Source: Paenibacillus phytorum (lineage in GTDB: Bacteria > Bacillota > Bacilli > Paenibacillales > NBRC-103111). Taken from it: a stretch of 64,000 nucleotides of DNA. The stretch's first letter is position 1. The number at the start of each line of letters is the position of its first letter. Position numbers and translations under genes: made by a program. The stretch covers positions 85,991-149,990 of the forward strand of contig NZ_WHOA01000190.1 in NCBI RefSeq assembly GCF_013141715.1, in the 5' to 3' direction. The notes below the pieces were generated by a model. It saw only the letters and a program-made list of their open reading frames with translations, ran no database searches and was not told where the DNA came from. Positions 8,811-16,267 of the stretch are shown here, piece after piece.

Positions 8811-9689
8811 ATGCTGAACCGGGCAACATTTTCAGAAAAAAGCTTTGATTCTATCAATGTGATTTTCTTAACATTCCTGATGATCATTACGATATATCCT
8901 ATCGTTTATGTGGCGTTTGCCTCTATTAGTGACGCTGGAGCTCTGATGGGGCACAAAGGCGTTTTATGGCGGCCGCTCGGATTTTCACTGGATGCCTACA
9001 CGAATGTGTTTCGAAACCCCATGATCCTGAAAGGATACGGGAATACGTTTTTTGTTGTGCTGGTGGGTCTGTTTATCAATATCGTGCTTACAGCATTCGG
9101 GGCCTATGCGTTATCAAGGAAAAGCTTGGCTTACCGTAAACCACTCCTGCTGTTTATCGTGTTTACCATGTTTTTCAGCGGTGGATTGATTCCTCTCTAT
9201 TTGACGATTAAAGGAGTTGGATTGGTCGATTCGCTGTGGGCGCTCATTATTCCTCAAGCCATTAACACCTTTAATCTCATTCTGATGAAAACCGCGTTCG
9301 AAGCGATTCCTGATGCCTTGGAGGAGTCGGCCAAAATAGATGGCGCGAATGACTTTGTCATTTTATTCAAGATCATTTTGCCGCTTTCTATGCCGGTTAT
9401 TGCCGTTATGTTATTGTATTATGGCGTCAGTCATTGGAATTCTTGGTTCAATGCTATGATTTTCTTGCAGGACCGGTCGCTCTATCCGCTGCAGCTTGTG
9501 CTGCGCGAAGTTTTGCTCCAAGGGGAAGCAAGCTCAAACTTAGGGGCTTCGGATGGCGCCTCGGCAATGCTCTCAGTTACGTTGAAGTACGCGACCATTA
9601 TTGTGGCAACGGTACCGATTCTGCTTGTTTATCCGTTTCTCCAAAAATATTTCGTCAAAGGCGCTCTGATCGGAGCGATTAAAGGATAG
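8811..9689 (+). CDS. ABC sugar permease, LplC-like
   Basis: A 292-residue second membrane subunit of the same importer. It has the typical start of LplC/YtcP proteins (IYPIVYVAFASISDAGALM), six helices and the EAA-loop version ALEESAKIDGANDFVIL, and ends in the family tail LQKYFVKGALIGAIKG. GAAAGGAGG precedes the ATG closely. It lies between the first permease and the GH95-like gene with gaps of only 15 bp, so all are one transcript. A substrate cannot be given from sequence alone; the neighbours suggest an oligosaccharide from a fucosylated, galactosylated or acetylated plant glycan. Confidence 0.92.
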   Translation: MLNRATFSEKSFDSINVIFLTFLMIITIYPIVYVAFASISDAGALMGHKGVLWRPLGFSLDAYTNVFRNPMILKGYGNTFFVVLVGLFINIVLTAFGAYALSRKSLAYRKPLLLFIVFTMFFSGGLIPLYLTIKGVGLVDSLWALIIPQAINTFNLILMKTAFEAIPDALEESAKIDGANDFVILFKIILPLSMPVIAVMLLYYGVSHWNSWFNAMIFLQDRSLYPLQLVLREVLLQGEASSNLGASDGASAMLSVTLKYATIIVATVPILLVYPFLQKYFVKGALIGAIKG

Positions 9690-9704
9690 GGGAGGCCGCT
9701 GGTA

Positions 9705-11903
9705 ATGAATGACATAGAATGGGAACATTTTATGGCCGACAATGATATGGAATGGGTCGTGAAGCCTGTCAGTTGGGATGAAGGGGCCTTCATTGGTAAT
9801 GGTTCGATCGGCGCTATGGTATATGGGGAGGAAAATGCGACAAAACGGCACGTGCTCCGTTTTGTCACGGGACGCACAGATGTAACAGCAAACCGGACGG
9901 ATAAACCCGGATTTCCTCCACGCGTACCCATAGGTGAGCTTGACCTAGAGATGGAAGGTATGATTTACCATCCGACGAGCATGCGGGTGGACTTATGGAA
10001 CGCGGAGCTTCGTGCTAATTTGACGACGACCCGGGGCGAGGTAAAGCTTCGTTCCATTGTTCATAGCGAGGAATCGGTTATGGCCATCGAGATCGAGACA
10101 TCAGAAGGGGAGAGCGCTACGCAGTTTGCGTGGTACGCCTATCCGGAAGTTGATCACGTGCTGAAAAACGCTGATGGCTTTAATTTAAATCAATATATAC
10201 CTGCAACTGATCTGGAAAAAACGGTTAGAGATGGTGTGAACCTTTGCATTCAGCGATATTCAGGCGAGGATGGATGCGTTACAACGTGGAAGGAAGTCCA
10301 AATGTCGCCGAATCGCCGAATTTGCTTCATGTCCGTTATTAAAGGGCACAACGAAGCAGCAATTGGTAAAGCGGTTGATGCGGTTCTTCAAGCTTCTAGC
10401 ATAGATTTTGATGTATGGGTGGGCGTTCATCGTCAGTGGTGGCACAACTATTATAAGCAAAGCTTCATTTCGGTTCCGGATGGTCGGCTCCAAAGCTTCT
10501 ATTGGATACAAATGTATAAGCTGGCCTCTGCCACGCGTGCGGATCAGCCCTTGATCGATAATCAAGGTCCGTGGCTTACTTCAACGCCATGGCCAGGCGT
10601 TTGGTTCAATATGAATGTGCAAATGAGTTATTCACCGGTGTATACCGCAAATCGATTGGACATAGGGATGTCGCTTGTTCGCGCATTAGACGAAAACAGG
10701 GAAAATCTAATAACCAACGTTCCGGAGTCCTGCAGGCATGATTCCTCAGGACTTGGTCGCAGCTGCAGCTATGATTTGCGAGCCAACGTAGATGATGAAG
10801 TAGGGAATTTGAACTGGATTTGCCATAATGTGTGGCGGCAGTATCGGTACAGCATGGATGATGAGATGTTGAAAACTATCTTATTTCCTCTTTTACGCAG
10901 AAGTGTAAATTATTATCTTCACATTCTTGAAGAAGGTGATGATGGCTGTCTGCATCTTCCGCCTACCATTTCACCTGAATATGGCTCCTTTATGAAAACT
11001 AAGGTACGCGACGCGCATTACGATCTTGCTTTGCTGCGCTGGGGCTGCCTGACCCTTTTGGAAATATGCCAACGGCTGACTGTGGAAGATCCGCTTACCG
11101 GGAAATGGAAGGAAGTTCTGGAGAGGCTGACTCCGTTACCTGTAGATGAGACTGGGTTTATGATCGGACAAGACACACCTCTTGCATACGGTCACCGACA
11201 TTTCAGCCATCTGCTTGCGATTTTTCCACTCCATTTGATCGGCTGCGACAAGGAAGAGGATCGGAAGCTGATCGCAACTTCGCTTCGTCATTGGATCGGA
11301 AAGGAAGGCGACTTGCGCGGCTTCAGCCTTACTGGGGCGGCTTCTATAGCTTCTATTCTCGGCTCAGGAGATGAAACCTTGCGTTATTTGCAATCGTTGA
11401 TGTTGATCATTAAACCGAATACAATGTATAAAGAAGCAGGGCCTGTCATCGAGACGCCCCTAGCCGGTGCAGAAGCGATGCATGACATGCTGCTTCAAAG
11501 CTGGGGCGGCAAGATACGAGTATTCCCAGCTGTGCCGGGCGAGTGGCAAGAAGCGTCTTTCGAAAATTTGCGAACCGAAGGAGCATTCTTAATCAGCGCG
11601 GTGCGACGTGATGGTGAAACCCAAATGATTCGAGTGAAGAGTTTGGCCGGGGAGCCGTGTATCATCAAGACAGGCTGGAGTGGTGTAATTCGCTGGACGG
11701 TATCTGGAACCAGAGTTGCCGAGCATACCGTCTATATAAAAGCGGGTGAAGACGAAATCGTTTTGGATTTGAGCAAGGGGGATGAAGCGATCCTCTCACG
11801 AGGTGCTGAGATGCCTGACTGGCGAATCAATCCCGTGGAATCACCGCGGAAGGTTTCTTGCTATTTCGGCGGACATAAGCCTTGGCGTCTTTACGGATTT
11901 TAA
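9705..11903 (+). CDS. GH95-like glycoside hydrolase, divergent
   Basis: A 732-residue protein without a signal peptide, so acting in the cytoplasm on imported sugars. The N-terminal beta-domain has a GH95-like start (GAFIGNGSIGAMVYGEE). The (alpha/alpha)6-type middle has LPPTISPEYGSF, which aligns with the SPE motif holding the general acid of GH95 fucosidases. Two other signatures are changed: the family's MNYWP becomes VQMSYSP, and the late FQIDGNFG block is replaced by ETPLAGAEAMHDML, so the usual Asp of that block is not seen. Hence activity may differ from plain alpha-L-fucosidase (for example alpha-L-galactosidase) or be lost. GGGGAGG precedes the ATG. Confidence 0.75.
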   Translation: MNDIEWEHFMADNDMEWVVKPVSWDEGAFIGNGSIGAMVYGEENATKRHVLRFVTGRTDVTANRTDKPGFPPRVPIGELDLEMEGMIYHPTSMRVDLWNAELRANLTTTRGEVKLRSIVHSEESVMAIEIETSEGESATQFAWYAYPEVDHVLKNADGFNLNQYIPATDLEKTVRDGVNLCIQRYSGEDGCVTTWKEVQMSPNRRICFMSVIKGHNEAAIGKAVDAVLQASSIDFDVWVGVHRQWWHNYYKQSFISVPDGRLQSFYWIQMYKLASATRADQPLIDNQGPWLTSTPWPGVWFNMNVQMSYSPVYTANRLDIGMSLVRALDENRENLITNVPESCRHDSSGLGRSCSYDLRANVDDEVGNLNWICHNVWRQYRYSMDDEMLKTILFPLLRRSVNYYLHILEEGDDGCLHLPPTISPEYGSFMKTKVRDAHYDLALLRWGCLTLLEICQRLTVEDPLTGKWKEVLERLTPLPVDETGFMIGQDTPLAYGHRHFSHLLAIFPLHLIGCDKEEDRKLIATSLRHWIGKEGDLRGFSLTGAASIASILGSGDETLRYLQSLMLIIKPNTMYKEAGPVIETPLAGAEAMHDMLLQSWGGKIRVFPAVPGEWQEASFENLRTEGAFLISAVRRDGETQMIRVKSLAGEPCIIKTGWSGVIRWTVSGTRVAEHTVYIKAGEDEIVLDLSKGDEAILSRGAEMPDWRINPVESPRKVSCYFGGHKPWRLYGF

Positions 11904-11935
11904 AAGATTACATTCAGAGTAGGAGGATGTGCGAA

Positions 11936-12571
11936 ATGGGAGTGCCATTCAAGCAAGGTGACATCGTATTATTTCAAGGTGACAGTATTACGGATGCCGG
12001 CAGGGTGAGGGAAAATCCAGCTGATATGGGTAAAGGGTATGCGCTGATGACAGCAGCACTGTTCGGTTCAACTTATCCGGAACAACAGGTCACATTCCTG
12101 AACCGGGGGATTAGCGGGAATCGAGTGAAAGATCTGCAGTCTCGTTGGGAACAGGACTGCACTTCATTGCAGCCGAGCTGGGTTTCGATCTATATCGGTA
12201 TTAACGACTGCTGGAGACGATACGACCGGAACGAACCTACATCTGTGGAACAATTCGAAGAAGGTTACCGGGAACTGCTTGTCCGCACGAAAGAGGAGCT
12301 CGGGGCCAAGCTTATTATGATCGAGCCATTCGTGCTGCCGGTGCCGGAAGACAGGAAGCTGTGGCGGGAGGATCTCGATCCCAAAATAAATGTCGTGCGT
12401 GAGTTAGCACGGGAATTTGGTGCCCTTTTGGTTCCGCTTGACGGGATATTCGCGCAGGCTTCGATGCTCGCACCCTCCAGCTTCTGGGCACCAGACGGCG
12501 TACACCCGTCTTCGGCAGGACATGCACTTATAGCCAAAGCTTGGCTTAAGGCGGTCGGAGCGGCAATATAA
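11936..12571 (+). CDS. SGNH/GDSL-family esterase
   Basis: A 211-residue lipase/esterase of the SGNH fold, of the kind that removes acetyl groups from polysaccharides. All four blocks are visible: GDSIT (nucleophile Ser17), GISGNRVKDL (oxyanion Gly), YIGINDCW (Asn), and DGVHPSSAGH with the catalytic Asp and His. There is no signal peptide, so it should be cytoplasmic and deacetylate imported oligosaccharides. The ATG at 11936 is chosen because AGGAGG ends 9 bp before it; the upstream in-frame codons overlap the previous gene. It is the last gene of the locus, 32 bp after the GH95-like gene, and a strong terminator follows. Confidence 0.88.
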   Translation: MGVPFKQGDIVLFQGDSITDAGRVRENPADMGKGYALMTAALFGSTYPEQQVTFLNRGISGNRVKDLQSRWEQDCTSLQPSWVSIYIGINDCWRRYDRNEPTSVEQFEEGYRELLVRTKEELGAKLIMIEPFVLPVPEDRKLWREDLDPKINVVRELAREFGALLVPLDGIFAQASMLAPSSFWAPDGVHPSSAGHALIAKAWLKAVGAAI

Positions 12572-12602
12572 GTGATGGCCTTATATATATGCGTACATAA
12601 AG

Positions 12603-12631
12603 AAAATCCCCTGAGTTATCAGGGGATTTTT
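12603..12631. terminator. Intrinsic terminator, bidirectional
   Basis: AAAATCCCCTGA-gtta-TCAGGGGATTTT is followed by T; the A-run on the other side makes it work for the opposing response-regulator gene too. Confidence 0.85.
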
Positions 12632-12678
12632 CGTATTGGTGCTCCGCCGAATGCGGAAGGGGAAAGGCGAAGAGGCGA

Positions 12679-13392
12679 TTAAGCCAGCGATTCCTTCACA
12701 ACAGGTTCAGTTAGCTTATAGCCAACGTTCCTGATGGTCATAATATATTCCGGATTGCGCGCATTGTTCTCAATTTTATCTCTCAAATGAGAGATATGCA
12801 CATCGACGATGCGGGTATCTCCGAGGAAGTGGTAGTCCCACACGCCATGGAGAAGCTGCTGCCTACTAAGGACTTTGCCGCGATGCTTACACAGGAAGAG
12901 AAGCAGCTCGAATTCCTTAGGTGTAAGTTCAATCGGAGAGCCATTCACCATGACTTCGCGTTGATCGGCTTTTATTGCGATTTGGCCAATCGTGATGGGC
13001 GCATTTTCTGTCGAGGACGGTAAGGTTTGGATTCGCCGATGTATGGCCTGTATACGAGAAATGAGCTCCTGTGGTGAAAAGGGTTTGGTCATATAATCGT
13101 CAGCACCGTTATCCAAGCCGGCAATTTTATCCGTGAGATCCTGCATAGCTGTAAGCATAATAATAGGAACGAGGTTATTCTGGTTTCTAAGCTTGCGGCA
13201 CACTTGGAACCCGTCCATCTTCGGCAGCATTAAGTCGAGAACGATGAGATCGGGGCGAAACGTTTGGATGGCATCGAAGACAGCTTCGCCATCGAATACG
13301 CAATGGACCTCAAAGCCTACAAGCTTCAAGTTGAATTCTATAAGCATGGAAATGGAAGGTTCGTCATCAACAACTAGTATTTTCTTTTTCAT
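12679..13392 (-). CDS. OmpR/PhoB-family response regulator, orphan
   Basis: A 237-residue two-component regulator. The receiver domain (1-120) has the acidic pair DD (9-10), phospho-acceptor Asp53 in LIVLDLMLPKMDG and the Lys of MTKPFSP. The C-terminal winged helix (about 135-230) has IELTPKEFELLLFL and the recognition region TRIVDVHISHLRDKI, ending IRNVGYKLTEP. No histidine kinase gene is beside it on either side, so its partner is elsewhere. It is close to PhoP/YycF-like regulators in its winged-helix part, but the gene context does not allow a name. It is divergent from the trmL gene, and about 140 bp between the two start codons holds both promoters. Confidence 0.9.
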   Translation of the reverse strand: MKKKILVVDDEPSISMLIEFNLKLVGFEVHCVFDGEAVFDAIQTFRPDLIVLDLMLPKMDGFQVCRKLRNQNNLVPIIMLTAMQDLTDKIAGLDNGADDYMTKPFSPQELISRIQAIHRRIQTLPSSTENAPITIGQIAIKADQREVMVNGSPIELTPKEFELLLFLCKHRGKVLSRQQLLHGVWDYHFLGDTRIVDVHISHLRDKIENNARNPEYIMTIRNVGYKLTEPVVKESLA

Positions 13393-13535
13393 CGATGGGT
13401 GGACTCCTTTTATCGAGGATAACTCTATTATGACAGCGCTCTATCATCGAGATATTAAGATAAAGTTAACGCTGTGTAAAATTGCATTCCGCATTCGCTT
13501 ATAATAGGATAGAGATTGAGGTGAATTTGACAGAG

Positions 13536-14000
13536 ATGGCATTTCATATTGTATTAGTAGAACCCGAGATTCCTGCAAACACAGGTAACATTTCCAGGAC
13601 GTGCGCAGCGACAGGCACGTATCTCCATTTGGTTAGACCGCTTGGCTTTCAGACGGATGACAAGACGTTAAAACGTGCTGGATTAGACTATTGGCACTCG
13701 GTTAAGCTCGAGTATCATGACTCATTTGATGAGGTGCTAGAGGCTTACAAAGAGCATCGTTTTTTCTTTGCAACAACGAAGGCAACGAAACGATACACAG
13801 ATTTTACATTTCAGGACGGAGATTTTTTTGTATTTGGCAAAGAAACCAAAGGACTTCCTGAGGATCTGTTAGCTCAGCATCCCGAAACATTGCTGCGGTT
13901 GCCCATGTCAGATGCGGTCAGATCGCTCAATTTATCGAATTCAGCAGCGATCATGCTGTATGAGGGCTTGCGGCAGACCGGCTTCGTTGGTCTTGATTAG
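13536..14000 (+). CDS. trmL: tRNA (cytidine/uridine-34 2'-O)-methyltransferase TrmL
   Basis: A 155-residue SPOUT-class enzyme that methylates the ribose of the wobble base 34 in certain leucine tRNAs using S-adenosylmethionine. The trefoil-knot motifs are clear: PEIPANTGNISRTC near the start, FGKETKGLP in the middle and LPMSDAVRSLNLSNSAAIMLYE (seen as two parts, VRSLNLSNS and AAIMLYE) at the end. The length is normal for TrmL, which is a minimal stand-alone SPOUT dimer. ATG 13536 is preferred, as GAGGTGA lies 11 bp upstream; a TTG at 13527 would be too close to that site. A -10-like TATAAT lies at 13500-13505. It is a single-gene unit. Confidence 0.92.
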   Translation: MAFHIVLVEPEIPANTGNISRTCAATGTYLHLVRPLGFQTDDKTLKRAGLDYWHSVKLEYHDSFDEVLEAYKEHRFFFATTKATKRYTDFTFQDGDFFVFGKETKGLPEDLLAQHPETLLRLPMSDAVRSLNLSNSAAIMLYEGLRQTGFVGLD

Positions 14001-14180
14001 AGCTTAAGGCCTATCAATATTAGGGCTGAGCCGACATATTTGACAGGAAAAGAAAGTTTCGGCATGTTATTAGCAGGAGTTTCTTAAATAACGGCGAATA
14101 GTATTCCGTATCAGTCCGTATAGATATGCTAGATGAAGTAGAGAGCATGGAAAACGTGAGCGGAAGAGAGGTGAAGTCCT

Positions 14181-14438
14181 ATGATGAAGCCAGCCGGAGT
14201 CGTTCGTAAAGTCGATCAATTGGGACGCATTGTACTGCCTAAGTCGTTAAGAAAGCGATATCAAATGAATGAAGGAGATCCTGTCGAAATTTTGGTACAG
14301 GGTGACCATATCATACTGGAGAGATATCGTCCAAAATGTGTGTTCTGCGGAAGTATGGAAAGTGTCAGTGAATTCAAAGAGCGCTATATTTGCGGCGTTT
14401 GTGTAACTGAAATGAACTTGCTAAAGGTTAGAGCATAA
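14181..14438 (+). CDS. AbrB-family transition-state-type regulator with zinc-ribbon tail
   Basis: An 85-residue DNA-binding protein. The N-terminal 50 residues are the AbrB/SpoVT swapped-hairpin domain (GVVRKVDQLGRIVLPKSLRK, then GDPVEILVQGDHIILERY). Instead of the AbrB C-terminal dimerisation domain it has two CxxC pairs (CVFC and CGVC) that could hold zinc. AbrB-like proteins repress genes during growth and are relieved on entry to stationary phase; that role here is inferred from family only. AGAGGTGA sits before the ATGATG; start 14181 or 14184. A hairpin terminator follows, shared with the small gene on the other strand. Confidence 0.88.
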   Translation: MMKPAGVVRKVDQLGRIVLPKSLRKRYQMNEGDPVEILVQGDHIILERYRPKCVFCGSMESVSEFKERYICGVCVTEMNLLKVRA

Positions 14439-14451
14439 GAGTAATAAAAGA

Positions 14452-14493
14452 AAAAGCATCGTTTCTCCTAGCGGAGAAGCAGATGCTTTTTTT
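14452..14493. terminator. Intrinsic terminator, bidirectional
   Basis: The stem AAAGCATC.TTTCTCC / GGAGAA..GATGCTTT has a TAGC loop, a T-run on the plus side and a matching run on the minus side. It lies between the convergent abrB-like and 35-residue genes. Confidence 0.8.
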
Positions 14494-14501
14494 CTTGCAG
14501 C

Positions 14502-14609
14502 TTATAGACCTTTTGTTTTGTCCTCGTTATAGGAAGCCGTCATCATAGCGACGATGAATAATACAAAAACGGTGTTAACGAGCCAAAATGTTGTTGATAA
14601 ACCAAACAT
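14502..14609 (-). CDS. Small single-span membrane protein, 35 residues
   Basis: A short reading frame on the minus strand with an excellent ribosome site (AGGAGGTG, 5 bp before ATG). It encodes MFGLSTTFWLVNTVFVLFIV, then AMMTASYNEDKTKGL: one hydrophobic helix and a short charged tail. It is placed against the bidirectional terminator that also closes the abrB-like gene, which supports a real transcription unit. I do not recognise the family and give no function. Small membrane peptides of this kind in Bacillales often modulate sporulation or membrane enzymes, but that is only an analogy. Confidence 0.6.
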   Translation of the reverse strand: MFGLSTTFWLVNTVFVLFIVAMMTASYNEDKTKGL

Positions 14610-14707
14610 TGCTGCACCTCCTAATATAGGGATCTTCGAGCATAGTTAAGGCTTATTATACCCAACCATTCTAAAAAAAGAAACGAATAAAGTGTGAATA
14701 ATTTCGG

Positions 14708-15781
14708 TTATTTAAAAAATAGAAAGTTGGTGGCCAGAGGTCTAAGCTTCCCATCGGACGGGCGATTGATGACACTGCCCCCCATGACTAAAGTGGTAGA
14801 GCCGCCCCCATCCAAGTTATACGCATCCACAATGCCTAATTGCTGCATTTTGTCCTGCAGCTCAGCAAGTGTTGCTCCTGAATTACCGCTCTCGTCGTAA
14901 CCGTCGGTCACAATAAACAACAGCTGGTCGTGCTTGTAGTTAGCCATGATGGTCCGCGCTGCTCTTGCCGGTGAACTTTGCCACTGATAGGGAATCGACA
15001 TCTTGTTACCATTCTTCAGGAGAACCGGAACGAAGGTAGATCCCATAAGTGGGTTCAACTTGTCGAGCTCAGACTGAGAACTGAACTTACCGCCAATGAG
15101 CTTGCGGTCTGTATTCAGACCAATGAAGGTTGTATCGTTGTTGGTAGGAAAGAAGCCATTCACATACTTCCCATTCATCATTGTTGTATCCAGGGGATAG
15201 CGTTTGCCTTTATTGTCATCGGCGAAGCCGCCTGCATTCACACCGGCGATAGCCCCATAACGTGTGACAGCATCTAGTGTTGTCTCACTGGAGCCAATTT
15301 TATCCTTGCCGAGCACAAGTTTAATGGCCTTATCGCTCTTAAGGTTTACTTTAAGCGCATAACCTTTATAGTTGCTTTCATTCAAAGCGAAAAGTTTCAA
15401 GTCGATATTCCCGGAAGAAGCTTGTCTGATTGGGCTGCCGAGCTTGGCTGTTATCCGTGTATCATAGATAATGCCTGGTTTGGCAGCTTGTGCCGCAGCG
15501 TTCTGGAGCATGGCCGCCACTTCTGTGGCACTTTTCTCATAAAGTTCGAAATATTGCTGAATGATGGATTTGGTTTGCGCGGCGTCAGCATTCGCTTTGG
15601 TCAGCAAGTTATCAAGCGTAAGTGTTTCTTGATGAAAAGAGATCGGCGTAGACGCCTTATGTACCAACGGGTTGATAGGGACATTCGCTGTAACGAATAG
15701 CAACCAAATCAGCATCCCCAGAAAAGGGGCGCTTGCAAGTAGAAGGACGCGGTTGATTTGTTGAATGCTATTTACGTTCAT
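14708..15781 (-). CDS. Phosphodiester glycosidase (NAGPA) domain protein
   Basis: A 357-residue protein with an N-terminal membrane anchor (VLLLASAPFLGMLIWLLFVTA) and an extracytoplasmic domain of the NAGPA/phosphodiester glycosidase family, known from the mammalian uncovering enzyme and from bacterial exopolysaccharide and wall-polymer genes. Family marks are GVNAGGFADDNKG, FVTDGYDESGNSGATLAELQ (visible as VTDGYDES and GATLAELQ) and NLDGGGSTTLVMGGSVINRPSDG shown here as NLDGGGSTTLV. The likely role is cleavage or processing of sugar-phosphodiester bonds in a cell-wall or secreted polymer. Its ATG overlaps the stop of the upstream coiled-coil gene by one base (TAATG), so the two are translationally coupled. 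Confidence 0.85.
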   Translation of the reverse strand: MNVNSIQQINRVLLLASAPFLGMLIWLLFVTANVPINPLVHKASTPISFHQETLTLDNLLTKANADAAQTKSIIQQYFELYEKSATEVAAMLQNAAAQAAKPGIIYDTRITAKLGSPIRQASSGNIDLKLFALNESNYKGYALKVNLKSDKAIKLVLGKDKIGSSETTLDAVTRYGAIAGVNAGGFADDNKGKRYPLDTTMMNGKYVNGFFPTNNDTTFIGLNTDRKLIGGKFSSQSELDKLNPLMGSTFVPVLLKNGNKMSIPYQWQSSPARAARTIMANYKHDQLLFIVTDGYDESGNSGATLAELQDKMQQLGIVDAYNLDGGGSTTLVMGGSVINRPSDGKLRPLATNFLFFK

Positions 15782-16215
15782 TACTTTAGCACATCCAGAT
15801 TCTTTTGCAATTCTTCCAACTTCTTCTTTACGTCGGCAAGCTGCGTATAAAGCTGGTTGCTGTTATCGGTTTTGCTGTTAGCGCTGTCCTTCGTGAAAGC
15901 CAGCAATTCATTCAGTGAATCTACCTTGGTCTGTAAAGCTTTCATATCTGTCGTAACGCTATCTTTCAATTGGGTTACTTGCTTCTGATAGTCTTGTTGA
16001 ACCACTTGCAGTTGTTGCTGGGTTTGCTGTGCGATATCGGTTGCAATTTTTTGCCTCAAATGCTCTGTGTACATCATAGCTGCGGCGACTCCGATTGCGA
16101 TCAGCATGACCCAACCCACAAACAAGTATACGTACGTTTTCTTTCTTACCTTGGTAGCCTTCGAAGCAGCGCGAGGGAAAGAATTCGCAGTCGTAGTCTC
16201 GATGGGCATGTTCAT
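15781..16215 (-). CDS. Membrane-anchored coiled-coil protein
   Basis: A 144-residue protein with one N-terminal membrane helix (YVYLFVGWVMLIAIGVAAAMMY) preceded by a basic stretch (KATKVRKK), then a long Gln/Lys/Leu-rich coiled coil to the C-terminus (QQTQQQLQVVQQDYQKQVTQ and ADVKKKLEELQKNLDVL). The topology is probably N-in with the coiled coil outside. I do not recognise a named family. The start ATG at 16215 follows AGAGGTGA; a GTG at 16224 is an overlap with that site and is rejected. It is co-transcribed and coupled with the phosphodiester glycosidase, so a scaffold or partner role at the cell surface is likely (inference). Confidence 0.75.
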   Translation of the reverse strand: MNMPIETTTANSFPRAASKATKVRKKTYVYLFVGWVMLIAIGVAAAMMYTEHLRQKIATDIAQQTQQQLQVVQQDYQKQVTQLKDSVTTDMKALQTKVDSLNELLAFTKDSANSKTDNSNQLYTQLADVKKKLEELQKNLDVLK

Positions 16216-16267
16216 GAAAATCACCTCTATTTACTAGTATAACATATTCCATATTTTTTACAGAATT

